A stretch of 46,218 bases of DNA from Aeromicrobium sp. (GTDB lineage: Bacteria > Actinomycetota > Actinomycetes > Propionibacteriales > Nocardioidaceae). The translations under genes and the position numbers were made by a program. Shown here one piece after another: positions 34,698-43,548 of the stretch. Each line of letters begins with the position of its first letter. Within the stretch, counting starts at the first letter, position 1. The stretch spans positions 1 to 46,218 of the forward strand of contig JAOPXY010000151.1 in assembly GCA_025964895.1 (NCBI GenBank). Direction: 5' to 3'. Under the pieces are notes generated by a model that did no database searches, was not told the DNA's origin, and saw only the letters and a program-made list of their open reading frames with translations.

Positions 34698-36191
34698 ATG
34701 GGGATCACGCTTAACCAGTTGCTCGCCGAAGACGTGCTGGAGCTGACGATGGTCACTCCGAGCAGCAGCCAGAGGCTGGAACGTCTGATCCGATGGGTCG
34801 CCCCGACCGAGCTGGATGACCCGACACCGTTTCTGCGCGGCTCGGAACTCGTCCTGACGACTGGCGCATTCCTGAAACAGACAGACGATGCGGCGTGGTT
34901 CGAATTCGCGAGGCGACTTCAGAAAGCGGGGGTCGCAGCCGTGGGCTTCGGGGCCGGATTGACCCATCAGCAGATCCCCAAGGGGCTCGTTGATGCGTGC
35001 GTCGCACTCGAGATCCCTCTACTGAGCGTCCCGTATCACGTCGCTTTCGTTCGGATCAACGAGTTCGTGGCGGATGCCATCGTGGCTGACCGGTTCTTGG
35101 ATGTGGGACGCGCCGGCACACTGGCCGCCGCGTTGGCGCACTCGATCTCCAATGGGGCGCCTCTCTCGATGCTCCTGCGTCAGGTTGCCGACGAGATCCA
35201 GGGCGAGGCCGCGATCCTCGATATCGACGGGGACGTCGTCTCCTCGTGGCCCCTTCAGAACTCGTGGCCGACTGCCGATCTGCTTCGAGGTCTGACGAAC
35301 AACGGGGACAGTGGCTACTTGGCTGTCTCTCTTGATCAAGCCGGGGCGTACGACCATATTCTCGTAGGACGATCGGACGACAAGGCTGAGCGCGCAAGGA
35401 TCGCGATGACGGCCGCGTCGACACTGATTGCCATCGACCTCAATGCTCGTCTTCAGGAAGAGTCGTCCAGCGCATCGCGTATGAGTGACGTCGTGTCCGC
35501 ACTCACGGACTGGACAACGCCCACGGCAACATTGGTTCGGTCACTGCGTCAGGCTGGTCTGGCTAGCGACGTGCCTACCGTCATCGTGGTGGCCCACCCG
35601 AACCCGACATATTCCGCGGGATACGCGCTTCGCCTCCGACTTGCCGTCCAGCAGGTGACGCCGGTGGTCCGTTCGGTTCGGATCGGTGAACTGCTGCTAC
35701 TCCTGGCCCAGGGCGCGGAGGACGCGACCGAGCCCGTGCTTGGCTCGCTTCGCCGGCAGATGCCTGGACGCAGGATCGTTGTGGCCGGGCCGGCTCGCGA
35801 TGCAGAGGAGATTCGCATGGTCCTGGCATCGGCCCGGGTAGGTCTCGACCCGGATCAGACCACTCCTGAGCGCGTCCGCGCGTTCGACCTCACGTCGATC
35901 GTCGCGGCCGCAGCCGGCCGAGGTGGCCAACAGACCGGCACGACATTCCTTCAGCCACTGTTGGAGCACGATCGACAATTCAATGGCGAGCTGATCGCGA
36001 CTCTGCGTGCGTATCTGAAGTGTGATGCGAAGCCGATCCGAGCCGCGGAGGTTCTTCACGTTCACCGGAACACCCTCCGGTACCGGTTGGATCAGATCAG
36101 CAAACTACTGAATTCCGACCTGAACGATCTCGGCGAACTGTTGATGTGCAGCCTCGCGTTCCGGCTGCACGACGCCGGCGGACGTGTCTAG
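34698..36191 (+). CDS. PucR-family transcriptional regulator
   Basis: The 497-residue regulator has the N-terminal PucR domain ('MGITLNQLLAEDVLELTMVT', 'LVLTTGAFL', 'AVGFGAGL', 'IPLLSVPYHVAFVRINEFV') and ends with the C-terminal PucR helix-turn-helix ('IRAAEVLHVHRNTLRYRLDQ'). PucR of Bacillus activates purine-use genes in response to intermediates; family members control many nitrogen-ring or amino-acid catabolic operons. It is divergent from the whole operon, so it is its probable activator, with the substrate or an intermediate as effector. AGGAG precedes the ATG. Identity is firm, effector unknown. Confidence 0.94.
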   Translation: MGITLNQLLAEDVLELTMVTPSSSQRLERLIRWVAPTELDDPTPFLRGSELVLTTGAFLKQTDDAAWFEFARRLQKAGVAAVGFGAGLTHQQIPKGLVDACVALEIPLLSVPYHVAFVRINEFVADAIVADRFLDVGRAGTLAAALAHSISNGAPLSMLLRQVADEIQGEAAILDIDGDVVSSWPLQNSWPTADLLRGLTNNGDSGYLAVSLDQAGAYDHILVGRSDDKAERARIAMTAASTLIAIDLNARLQEESSSASRMSDVVSALTDWTTPTATLVRSLRQAGLASDVPTVIVVAHPNPTYSAGYALRLRLAVQQVTPVVRSVRIGELLLLLAQGAEDATEPVLGSLRRQMPGRRIVVAGPARDAEEIRMVLASARVGLDPDQTTPERVRAFDLTSIVAAAAGRGGQQTGTTFLQPLLEHDRQFNGELIATLRAYLKCDAKPIRAAEVLHVHRNTLRYRLDQISKLLNSDLNDLGELLMCSLAFRLHDAGGRV

Positions 36192-36206
36192 CGGTCACGT
36201 TCAAGC

Positions 36207-37307
36207 TCAGCCCATCGTGTCCAACGCTTGCTGAAATGCTTCGAGAGAATGACCTGCCACCAGGTGATCGATGTGCGGAAGCGCCGCGGCCATGCCACCT
36301 TGGACCGGTTCGTAGCCGATTTTGCCGCGATGAGGATTGATCCAGATGATGGTCTTCGCCAGACGGTGAAGAGTCTCGATCTCCACTCCCAGGAGGGCTG
36401 CGTCACCACGCTCCAGTCCGTCGCTCGCAACGATGACCACAGACCCGCGCGCCATGCCCGCCCTGCCCCAGCGTCGATTGAACGCGCCAACGGCCTCGCC
36501 GAGGCGAGTGCCACCAGACCAGTCAGGTACCGCTCGACCCACCTGGTCCAGTGCCGTCGACGGCTCCTGCGTCTTGAGTGCTCGGGTGACATGTGTGAGA
36601 CGCGTGCCCAGGGTGAATATCTCCGTGTTGCGCGTGCCGATCGCCACCCTGTGGGCCAGACGGAGGAGCGCATCTGCGTACGGTTCCATCGATCCGGAGA
36701 CATCGATCAACACGACTACTCGAGCCGGTCGCAGACGCCTCTTTCGACGCCGGAGCGGGGCAGGTTCGCCTGCTCGTCGAAGTTGATCACGGACCGTTGC
36801 CGCCCGATCGACATCGCCTCGCTGATGCGAGTCGAATCGGCGACTTCGACGCATCGGCTCACGTACACGCAGGGTGGTGAACATCGACCACAGGCGGTTC
36901 TGCTCAGCTTCAGAGAGCTCCGCGATATCTCGGTTTCGGAGCACTTCGTGTTCGCTCACCGATGACGTCGGGTCTTCGTCGTCGGGATGAGCCGGCGGGT
37001 CGGAGTCGTCGTTGAATTCTGCCTGAGGAGTGACTCGCGGTATCTGCTCATCGGGGTACTCCAGGGTCTCCACGTTCCCGAACCACGAAGCGAAGATCGA
37101 GTCATAGAGCGGCTGGTCGTCCGGACTCGAGCACAAGGCCGCTCGTCCCGACCAGTAGATGTCGTTCCGCGAGTAGACCGACAGGTGCGAGACTGCGCTC
37201 ACGAAGGTCTGGTCGTGGTCGACGCTCGTGTGTAGGCCGGCGTCTCGAAGAGCGATCGCGAAAGCCAGCAGTCTCGGAAGAGGCGAAACGCCATCGGGCG
37301 CGTTCAC
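36207..37307 (-). CDS. VWA-domain protein, CoxE-like
   Basis: The 366-residue VWA_CoxE protein has the MIDAS motif D202-x-S204-x-S206 ('VLIDVSGSMEPYADALLR'), a threonine in 'TLGTRLTHVTRALK' and a late aspartate in 'VIVASDGLERGD', so metal binding looks intact. The N-terminal part is a helical, acidic linker region ('DDSDPPAHPDDEDPT'). CoxE works with the AAA+ protein CoxD in maturing the CO dehydrogenase cofactor. The GTG at 37307 follows the AAA gene stop by two bases. It converges with the PucR gene. I propose that it matures the hydroxylase at 22-26 kb. Confidence 0.88.
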   Translation of the reverse strand: MNAPDGVSPLPRLLAFAIALRDAGLHTSVDHDQTFVSAVSHLSVYSRNDIYWSGRAALCSSPDDQPLYDSIFASWFGNVETLEYPDEQIPRVTPQAEFNDDSDPPAHPDDEDPTSSVSEHEVLRNRDIAELSEAEQNRLWSMFTTLRVREPMRRSRRFDSHQRGDVDRAATVRDQLRRAGEPAPLRRRKRRLRPARVVVLIDVSGSMEPYADALLRLAHRVAIGTRNTEIFTLGTRLTHVTRALKTQEPSTALDQVGRAVPDWSGGTRLGEAVGAFNRRWGRAGMARGSVVIVASDGLERGDAALLGVEIETLHRLAKTIIWINPHRGKIGYEPVQGGMAAALPHIDHLVAGHSLEAFQQALDTMG

Positions 37308-37309
37308 GG

Positions 37310-38182
37310 CTACGAGTAGTCGCGCGCTTGTAGGAGCGCGTGCAACCTGCCGGCGTCCTCTCGATGCTTGCTCACCGCACCCATGGTCGCCTCGGCTATC
37401 GCGGGGTCCAGGTGGGTGGCGCCCAGCAGTCCCATCGCTTCGACCCAATCGAGGGTCTCCGCGACGCCAGGTCTCTTCACGAGGGATTCTTCAGCTCTCA
37501 TCCGCTGCACCAGGGAGACGACCTGCTCTGCCAGAAGGTCCGCGACGTCGGGGAGCCGCTCCCGGACGATTTCGATCTCCCGCTCGAGCGATGGGTGATC
37601 GATCCAGTGATAGAGACAGCGACGCTTCATCGCGTCGTGGAGCTCGCGTGTGCGGTTCGAGGTGAGGACCACAATCGGTGGGGTCGTAGCTGTGATGGTG
37701 CCGAACTCGGGCACGGTGATGCTGTTCGTCGACAGAACTTCCAGCAGGAATGCCTCGAACTCATCATCCGCGCGGTCGATCTCGTCGATGAGCAGCACGG
37801 CGGGACTCTCGCGCAACGCACGGAGGACTGGCCGGGCGAGCAGAAAGCGCTCGTCGTACAAGGAGTCTTCGATCTGATCGGCCGTGCTGCCTCCGTCGGT
37901 CGCGGCTCTCACGTGCAGGATCTGGCGGCTGAAGTCCCAGTCGTAGAGCGCCTGGTCGGCATCGATTCCTTCGTAGCACTGCAACCTGATCAGGGGAAGC
38001 TGCATGGCCGAGGCGAGCGACTCCGCCAGTGCTGTCTTTCCGGTGCCGGGCTCGCCTTCCAGAAGCAGAGGGCGGTGCATCGTGAGCGCGAGGTACGTCA
38101 CGGTCGCCAGTCCTTCATCGGCGAGGTAGCCGGCAGCGGCCAAGCGCCGAGCTACGTCAGCGGGCGTTGCGAAGTCAGTCAT
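37310..38182 (-). CDS. MoxR-family AAA+ ATPase, CoxD-like
   Basis: The 290-residue AAA+ protein has Walker A 'GEPGTGKTALAESLAS' (about 43-58), Walker B 'VLLIDEIDRADDEFEAFL' (about 129-146), sensor 1 'PIVVLTSNRTREL' and 'RRCLYHWIDHP' (arginine finger region). It belongs to the MoxR group, and within it to those paired with VWA proteins and molybdenum hydroxylases (CoxD). CoxD helps assemble the sulfurated Mo/Cu centre of CO dehydrogenase. The VWA gene follows two bases later, making an operon with a chaperone-like role. Confidence 0.9.
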   Translation of the reverse strand: MTDFATPADVARRLAAAGYLADEGLATVTYLALTMHRPLLLEGEPGTGKTALAESLASAMQLPLIRLQCYEGIDADQALYDWDFSRQILHVRAATDGGSTADQIEDSLYDERFLLARPVLRALRESPAVLLIDEIDRADDEFEAFLLEVLSTNSITVPEFGTITATTPPIVVLTSNRTRELHDAMKRRCLYHWIDHPSLEREIEIVRERLPDVADLLAEQVVSLVQRMRAEESLVKRPGVAETLDWVEAMGLLGATHLDPAIAEATMGAVSKHREDAGRLHALLQARDYS

Positions 38183-38266
38183 GCGACGAGCATAGGTGGG
38201 GTCTGCCCCTCCACAGCCGCGCTCTACCCGTCGCCTGCTGGCGTGGAGGAGTCCGGCCGTCGTGGG

Positions 38267-39160
38267 TCACGATTGGTGATGGTGTGAGACGCCGTAGCGA
38301 TGCTCGCAGAACTCTCTCAGTCTGGAAGCCACCGCGTGAAGGGAGGTCGCGGCGTGATGTTGGGCGGACCAGGCGGCCATCAGCGTCACCGTGATCGGTC
38401 GACCGTCGCCCTCGATGCGCAGGGCATGGAGTCCGAATCGCGTGTCGTCCGTCAGCACTGCGACGCCTCGGCCGGCCGCCGCGAGTGCCTGGGCTATCTG
38501 GGGGCCGGTGCACTCCACGACGTGTCCCAAGACGAGGTCCTCGTCGCGGGCGGCGTCGTTCAGGATCTGTCTGGCACGAAACGGTGGGTTGAGGGCCAGG
38601 ATCGTGGTCTCGCTCAGCTCTCTCAGGGAGATCGAGTCACGGGTAGCCCACCCGTGGTCCGCGGGGACGTACGCCCACACGGGCAGCTCACACAACTTCA
38701 GGCGCTCAAGCCCCTGCCCACGAGGGTCTCCACCGACGACCATGTCCGCGCCTGCTTGGAGGGCGTCGGTGTCGCGCCGTCCGGCTAGATCGATGATGCT
38801 CGGGACCGGGTCGACCGGTCCGAAGGTCGCAACGAAGGGGGCGATGATGTCGGTCTCGGTCGTCGCGGGAGTCGATATCGCGATTCTATCCAGTCTCCCC
38901 GCTGCCAGATAGCCCGCGACAGAACCGAACCGTGCCGAGGCAGCCAGGACGTCCATCGCTTGCGGTAGCAGCTCCCGCCCCGCGGCACTGAGCGTGAGGC
39001 GGCCTCGGGCTCGATCGAAGAGCGTCAGCCTCAGCTCTCGCTCCAGCGCCTGAATCTGCCGAGTGAGCGCCGGCTGGGATATCAAGATCTCATTCGCCGC
39101 CTCAGTGACGGATTCGGTCCGTGCCACCACGACGAAACTCTTGAGGGCCCGCAGATCCAT
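38267..39160 (-). CDS. LysR-family transcriptional regulator
   Basis: The 297-residue regulator has the N-terminal winged helix ('MDLRALKSFVVVARTESVTE', 'ISQPALTRQIQALERELRLT', 'LFDRARGRLTLSAAGRELL') and a periplasmic-binding-like effector domain. The ATG at 39160 is taken over an ATG 12 bases upstream because family proteins begin 'MxLRxLxxF'. It is divergent from the dehydrogenase gene, the typical LysR layout, so that gene is its probable target. MoxR lies 84 bases downstream on the same strand. The effector is unknown. Confidence 0.93.
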   Translation of the reverse strand: MDLRALKSFVVVARTESVTEAANEILISQPALTRQIQALERELRLTLFDRARGRLTLSAAGRELLPQAMDVLAASARFGSVAGYLAAGRLDRIAISTPATTETDIIAPFVATFGPVDPVPSIIDLAGRRDTDALQAGADMVVGGDPRGQGLERLKLCELPVWAYVPADHGWATRDSISLRELSETTILALNPPFRARQILNDAARDEDLVLGHVVECTGPQIAQALAAAGRGVAVLTDDTRFGLHALRIEGDGRPITVTLMAAWSAQHHAATSLHAVASRLREFCEHRYGVSHHHQS

Positions 39161-39189
39161 GTATGTCCTCACTGCATGGAATTACATAC
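39161..39189. promoter_or_regulatory. Candidate LysR operator (inverted repeat GTATGT-N17-ACATAC)
   Basis: GTATGT at 39161-39166 is the exact reverse complement of ACATAC at 39184-39189. It directly abuts the LysR start codon within the divergent region, a usual place for autoregulatory binding. The spacing is wider than the common T-N11-A core, so this is only a candidate. The following stretch contains more CAT/ATAGG half-site-like elements (39197-39212). Confidence 0.45.
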
Positions 39190-39258
39190 CAACTGGCATT
39201 GGACGGCATAGGTTTGCCGCGCCACGATCGTAGTACCTCCTACGACCGGAAAGCTGAC

Positions 39259-39372
39259 ATGACCAATCTCGCCCAGAGCCGCCTCCTCGCTCCCGAAGTA
39301 CCTGGATCGCGCTCCGTCGAGCTGATGGGCCTCGACATGCTCGAAGAGGCGTTCGGACGGTGCAAGCCATGA
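39259..39372 (+). CDS. Possible 37-aa leader peptide or gene remnant before the dehydrogenase
   Basis: An ATG at 39259 with GGAAAG seven bases upstream opens a 37-codon frame ending TGA at 39370-39372, which overlaps the dehydrogenase ATG (ATGA). 'LLAPEVPGSRSVELMGLDML' faintly recalls the P-G-P-R-S start of class III aminotransferases. It may be a coupled leader peptide or the stub of a lost aminotransferase gene. No downstream remnant is visible, so I keep both options open. Confidence 0.4.
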   Translation: MTNLAQSRLLAPEVPGSRSVELMGLDMLEEAFGRCKP

Positions 39373-40616
39373 CAACTCGCACCCCGCTGGATGAAGCACG
39401 CGACCAGCTCTCGAGCGCCGTCAAGACGTTGGGATACGAGCAGGGCATCTACGACATGCTCGCCGCTCCACGCCGGGAGATGACCGTCAGCATCCCGCTT
39501 CGGCGCGACGACGGGCGGGTCGAGCTGGTGACAGGACACCGCGTCCAGCACAACCTCACGCGAGGACCGGCGAAGGGTGGACTTCGCTTCAGCCCGGACG
39601 TCGATCTCGATGAGGTTCGCGCGCTTGCCATGTGGATGACATGGAAATGCGCACTGGTCGACGTCCCGTACGGAGGCGCGAAAGGCGGTATCCGGATCGA
39701 TCCCCGGCTCTATTCACAGTCAGAACTGGAGCGGGTCACCCGCAGGTACACGTCTGAGATCATGCCGATCATCGGGCCCGAGAAGGACATTCCCGCACCT
39801 GACATCGGCACCGACGAACAGACGATGGCGTGGATGATGGACACGTACTCCGCGTCGCAGGGGCACACCGTTCTCGGGGTCGTGACAGGCAAGCCCGTCA
39901 GCCTTGGCGGATCACTCGGCCGCGCCTCGGCGACCTCACGTGGCGTGACCATCGTCGCGCTCGAGGCATTGGCGGCCCTCGGAGAAGAGCCGTCGGAATC
40001 GACAGCGGCCGTCCAAGGGTTCGGCAAGGTGGGACGCGGAGCCGCGCGCTTCTTGGCGCAGGCTGGAGTCGCGGTCACCGCCGTCAGCGACCAGTACGGC
40101 GCCATCATGAATCCTGATGGACTCGACATCGCATCAGTCGAGGCGTTCGTCGACGAGACAGGAAGCGTGGTCGGCCACCCGGGCTCGTACGCGATCGATG
40201 GACCGTCGATTCTCACGCTGCGATGCACCGTCCTCGTTCCGGCGGCGGTTGAAGGTGTGCTCAACGCCGACAATGCGGCACGGGTGCAGGCGCAGATTGT
40301 GGTCGAAGGCGCGAACGGCCCCACGACCGCGAGCGCAGACCGCATCCTGCAAGCCCATGGCGTGATGGTCGTGCCAGACATCCTGGCCAACGCAGGGGGC
40401 GTCATCGTCTCCTACTTCGAATGGGTGCAGGCCAACCAGGCGTACTGGTGGTCGGAGTCCGAAGTCGAGCAGCGCTTGGCCGACCGTATGAAGTCCGCGT
40501 GGGACGACGTGACGCTTTACGCTCGCGACCACTTCCTTTCGTTGAGAGACGCTGCGACGTGCCTCGCAGTCCAAAGGGTCGCTGACGCACACGTTCTGAG
40601 AGGCCTCTACCCCTGA
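39369..40616 (+). CDS. Glu/Leu/Phe/Val dehydrogenase family protein
   Basis: The 415-residue NAD(P)-dependent amino acid dehydrogenase deaminates an amino acid to the 2-oxo acid. Substrate-site residues are present: K69 in 'RGPAKGGLRF', K93 in 'MTWKCALVDV', the catalytic K105 in 'YGGAKGGIRI' and D145 in 'APDIGTDEQTM'. The nucleotide fold 'AAVQGFGKVGRGAARFL' lies at about 209-225. The size is that of bacterial glutamate dehydrogenases, though leucine- or phenylalanine-type enzymes cannot be excluded. The ATG at 39369 overlaps the small upstream frame; a GTG at 39360 is an alternative. It could take ammonia from the amino acid released by the 22-34 kb pathway. Confidence 0.94.
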   Translation: MTTRTPLDEARDQLSSAVKTLGYEQGIYDMLAAPRREMTVSIPLRRDDGRVELVTGHRVQHNLTRGPAKGGLRFSPDVDLDEVRALAMWMTWKCALVDVPYGGAKGGIRIDPRLYSQSELERVTRRYTSEIMPIIGPEKDIPAPDIGTDEQTMAWMMDTYSASQGHTVLGVVTGKPVSLGGSLGRASATSRGVTIVALEALAALGEEPSESTAAVQGFGKVGRGAARFLAQAGVAVTAVSDQYGAIMNPDGLDIASVEAFVDETGSVVGHPGSYAIDGPSILTLRCTVLVPAAVEGVLNADNAARVQAQIVVEGANGPTTASADRILQAHGVMVVPDILANAGGVIVSYFEWVQANQAYWWSESEVEQRLADRMKSAWDDVTLYARDHFLSLRDAATCLAVQRVADAHVLRGLYP

Positions 40617-40657
40617 CATAGCACCGAGACATCACGTGGAAGCCGCGTGCACGTAGA

Positions 40658-40695
40658 AAAGACGGCAAGCGCTCCGAAGAGAACTTGCCGTCTTT
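40658..40695. terminator. Bidirectional intrinsic terminator
   Basis: AAAGACGGCAAG at 40658-40669 pairs perfectly with CTTGCCGTCTTT at 40684-40695 over a 14-base loop. A T-rich tail follows on the plus strand (ending the dehydrogenase), and the A-rich left side gives a T-tract on the minus strand, so it can also stop transcription running left from tRNA-Pro. Confidence 0.9.
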
Positions 40696-40711
40696 CGCCT
40701 GTTTTACACTG

Positions 40712-40785
40712 TCGGGCTGACAGGATTTGAACCTGCGACCCCCTGACCCCCAGTCAGGTGCGCTACCAAGCTGCGCTACAGCCCG
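40712..40785 (-). tRNA. tRNA-Pro (anticodon GGG)
   Basis: On the minus strand 74 bases fold as a tRNA. The 5' acceptor CGGGCTG pairs with CAGCCCG, with A as the discriminator base and no encoded CCA. The D-arm is GCGCAGCTTGGTAGCGC. The anticodon stem CCTGA/TCAGG encloses the loop CTGGGGG, giving anticodon GGG. The T-arm is CGCAGGTTCAAATCCTGT-like, ending in the stem before the acceptor. It marks the right edge of the low-GC region and precedes der on the same strand. Confidence 0.95.
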
Positions 40786-40857
40786 TTCGTACCGAAGAGG
40801 AACTTTACCGCAGTCCCTCCCCGCGTCCTGCATCGGCCGACCCCGGCCCGGGGTGGG

Positions 40858-42180
40858 TCAGCGCTCGCGCTTCTTGCGCGGACGCTGCTGCAGGTGGATG
40901 GGCGAGCCGACGAAGCCGAACTCCTCGCGGAGGCGGCGCTCGATGAAGCGCATGTACGACGCCTCGAGCTTGCCGGTCGTGAACAGCACGAACGTCGGGG
41001 GCGCGGTGGACGCCTGCGTGCCGAACATGATGCGCGACTGCTTGCCGCCACGCACGGGGTGCGGGTGCTCGGCGACGAGGCGGCCCAGGAAGGCGTTGAG
41101 CATGCCGGTGGGCACGCGGGTCTCCCAGCCCTCCAGCGCGGCGTCGAGCGCCCGCACCAGGCGGTCGACGTGCCACCCCGTGCGCGCGGTGATGTTGATC
41201 GTCGGCGCCCACGGCACCTGGACGAGCTCACGCTCCATCTCGCGAGAGAGGTAGTACTGGCGCTCCTCGTCGACGAGGTCCCACTTGTTGAACGCGATGA
41301 TCAGCGCGCGACCGGCCTCGGCGACCGAGCTGATGATGCGGGTGTCCTGCTCGGTCAGCGGCACGCTGCCGTCGATGATGACGACCGCGACCTCGGCCCG
41401 GTCGATCGCCGAGCTGGTGCGCAGGCTCGCGTAGTACTCGTGGCCCGTGGCGTCCCGCACGCGGCGGCGGATGCCGGCGGTGTCGATGAAGTTCCAGGTG
41501 CGTCCGCCCAGCGTGACGATCTCGTCGACGGGGTCGACGGTCGTGCCGGACGCATCGTCGACGACGACGCGCTCCTCCCCCGCCAGGCGGTTCAGCAGGC
41601 TCGACTTGCCGACGTTGGGCTTGCCGACGATCGCGACGCGGCGCGGGCCCTGCGGAGCGTCGAAGTCCTCCGGCGGCGGATCGGGCAGCGCGTCGATGAC
41701 GGCGTCGAGCATGTCACCGCTGCCACGGCCGTGCAGGGCCGAGACGGGGAACGGTTCGCCCAGCCCGAGGTTCCACAGGCCCGCGGCCTCGGCCTCGGTG
41801 CGCTGGTCGTCGACCTTGTTCGCGGCCAGCACGACAGGCTTCTTAGCCGCGCGCAGCAGGCGGACGACCTTCTCGTCGACGTCGGTGATGCCGACCGTCG
41901 CGTCGACGACGAACAGCACGGCGTCGGCGACCTGGATCGCGATCTCCGCCTGCGCGGCGATGCGCTCGGCGAGGCCGCGGGCGTCGGGGTCCCAGCCGCC
42001 GGTGTCGACGACGGTGAAGGCACGGCCGTTCCAGACCGCGTCGTACGAGACGCGGTCGCGGGTCACACCGGGCACGTCCTCGACGACGGCTTCGCGCCGG
42101 CCGATGATGCGGTTGACCAGAGTCGACTTGCCGACGTTGGGACGCCCGATCACTGCGAGAACGGGGACGACGTCAGACAT
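40858..42180 (-). CDS. der: Ribosome-biogenesis GTPase Der (EngA)
   Basis: Der is a double GTPase needed for 50S subunit assembly. The 440-residue protein has G-domain 1 ('GRPNVGKST' at 12-20, 'DTGGW' at 59-63, 'NKVD' at 121-124) and G-domain 2 ('[10 protein letters not shown]' at 186-195, 'DTAG' at 233-236, 'NKWD' later), followed by the KH-like domain ending '[13 protein letters not shown]'. The start at 42180 ('[12 protein letters not shown]') lies inside the end of plsC (8-base overlap). Last gene of the scpA-to-der operon. Confidence 0.97.
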   Translation of the reverse strand: MSDVVPVLAVIGRPNVGKSTLVNRIIGRREAVVEDVPGVTRDRVSYDAVWNGRAFTVVDTGGWDPDARGLAERIAAQAEIAIQVADAVLFVVDATVGITDVDEKVVRLLRAAKKPVVLAANKVDDQRTEAEAAGLWNLGLGEPFPVSALHGRGSGDMLDAVIDALPDPPPEDFDAPQGPRRVAIVGKPNVGKSSLLNRLAGEERVVVDDASGTTVDPVDEIVTLGGRTWNFIDTAGIRRRVRDATGHEYYASLRTSSAIDRAEVAVVIIDGSVPLTEQDTRIISSVAEAGRALIIAFNKWDLVDEERQYYLSREMERELVQVPWAPTINITARTGWHVDRLVRALDAALEGWETRVPTGMLNAFLGRLVAEHPHPVRGGKQSRIMFGTQASTAPPTFVLFTTGKLEASYMRFIERRLREEFGFVGSPIHLQQRPRKKRER

Positions 42181-42874
42181 CGGTGGATCCTGTCGGAAGA
42201 GGGCCGGGGAGATCACGGTTGAGCGTGGCCTTGGCCTGGGACACATGGGCACGCAGGTGATCGTGGATTCGCGCACCTGCGTCCTCCAGCATCCCACGAT
42301 CTCGCGGCCAAGCCTGCATCGGGAACTGGATCGGCTCGCCGTAGACGACGTCGAGGCGCGCGCCGGGTGCGGGACGGGCCTCGGACGGCTCCCCCGGCTG
42401 CCGCGTCCCGAAGATGACGACGGGCACGACGGGAGCGCCGCTCACGAGGGCCAGATAGGCCACTCCCCGCTTGAACCGCGTGAACTCGCCGTCTCCACGG
42501 CGTCCCTCGGGGTAGATCAGGACGCCCTGCCCCGCGCCCAGCGCCCGTAGCGCCTGCCGCAGTGCACCGGCGTCGGTGCGCTTGCGCGCCACCTTGATCT
42601 GCCCGAGGACGCGCAGCAGCCGACCCGTGCGACCGACGAACTCCTCCTCCTTGACCAGCGCGTGCAGCGGTCGAGGGGACGTCGCGAACAGCAGCGGTCC
42701 GTCGAGCCACCCGATGTGGTTGCTCGCGACGATGACCGGTCCGGACGCCGGCACGTGCTCGACGCCACACTGGTGGATGTCCCAGCGCCGGTGGAAGTAC
42801 CTCACGGCGCGGCCGCGCATGAAGCGCAGCCCGCGCTCGGGCAGGCCCGCCACCGGCTCGGTCATCGCGCTCAC
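42173..42874 (-). CDS. 1-acyl-sn-glycerol-3-phosphate acyltransferase (PlsC family)
   Basis: This 233-residue acyltransferase of phospholipid synthesis has the catalytic H53-x4-D58 in '[11 protein letters not shown]' and the phosphate-binding '[19 protein letters not shown]' motif. There is one weak hydrophobic stretch, so it is probably membrane-associated. Its stop overlaps der by 8 bases and its start overlaps cmk by 4. Pairing cmk, a PlsC and der is common in actinobacteria. The exact acyl acceptor (lysophosphatidate is typical) is inferred from the family. Confidence 0.92.
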   Translation of the reverse strand: MSAMTEPVAGLPERGLRFMRGRAVRYFHRRWDIHQCGVEHVPASGPVIVASNHIGWLDGPLLFATSPRPLHALVKEEEFVGRTGRLLRVLGQIKVARKRTDAGALRQALRALGAGQGVLIYPEGRRGDGEFTRFKRGVAYLALVSGAPVVPVVIFGTRQPGEPSEARPAPGARLDVVYGEPIQFPMQAWPRDRGMLEDAGARIHDHLRAHVSQAKATLNRDLPGPLPTGSTDV

Positions 42875-43539
42875 CGCGCGGCGTCGACGATTCCGACGAT
42901 CGTGTCGATGACCTCGTCGAGCGTCAGATGGGTGCCGTCGACGACAACCGCGCCCTCGGAGCGCACGAGGGGCGACGCGGCCCGGTTCGAGTCGATCTCG
43001 TCGCGTCGGGCGAGCGACTGCTCCGTCGCGGCGGTGTCGGTCGCGCCGGTCTCGGCGGCCCGGCGGGCGGCGCGCGCGGCGGGATCGGCCACGAGGTAGA
43101 TCTTCACCCGCGCGTCAGGGGCCACGGTCGAGCCGATGTCGCGTCCCTCGACGACGATCCCGTCGCTCGCGGCGATCGCGGCGCGCTGCTGGTCGACGAG
43201 CAGCTGGCGGACCCGCGGCACCGCGGCCACGAGGCTGACCGCCGCCGTGACGTCGTGGCCGCGGATCGGCTCGCCGACGTCGGTGCCGTCGACGTGGATC
43301 GTGGGCGCGAGCGGATCCGTGCCCGACTCGACCGTCACGCCGTCGGAGGCACCGGCGATCGCATCGGGGTCGTCGAGGTCGATGCCCTTCTGCAGCAGCG
43401 CCCACGTCATGGCGCGGTACATCGCGCCGGTGTCGAGGTAGGCCAGCCCCAGGCGGTCGGCGACCCCACGAGAGGTGCTCGACTTGCCCGATCCGGACGG
43501 TCCGTCGATCGCGACGACGAGAGGTGATGACACGTGCAT
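42871..43539 (-). CDS. cmk: Cytidylate kinase
   Basis: CMP kinase phosphorylates CMP and dCMP with ATP. The 222-residue protein has the P-loop 'AIDGPSGSGKSSTSRGVAD' (about 10-28), 'YLDTGAMYRAMTWAL' for the CMP site, 'IVVEGRDIGSTVAPDA' and 'RRDEIDSNRAASPL', all hallmark segments. Length fits the standard bacterial enzyme. It lies 9 bases after tyrA and overlaps plsC. Confidence 0.96.
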   Translation of the reverse strand: MHVSSPLVVAIDGPSGSGKSSTSRGVADRLGLAYLDTGAMYRAMTWALLQKGIDLDDPDAIAGASDGVTVESGTDPLAPTIHVDGTDVGEPIRGHDVTAAVSLVAAVPRVRQLLVDQQRAAIAASDGIVVEGRDIGSTVAPDARVKIYLVADPAARAARRAAETGATDTAATEQSLARRDEIDSNRAASPLVRSEGAVVVDGTHLTLDEVIDTIVGIVDAAR

Positions 43540-43548
43540 AACTCCTAG

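Noticed and set aside
40712..40785. Phage attachment site in tRNA-Pro
   Set aside because: No integrase is present and I find no copy of the tRNA 3' end at the left edge of the island; the island call rests on GC and gene content only.
40840..40854. Palindrome ACCCCGGCCCGGGGT after der as terminator
   Set aside because: It has a one-base loop and no T-run, and such GC palindromes arise easily in this genome.
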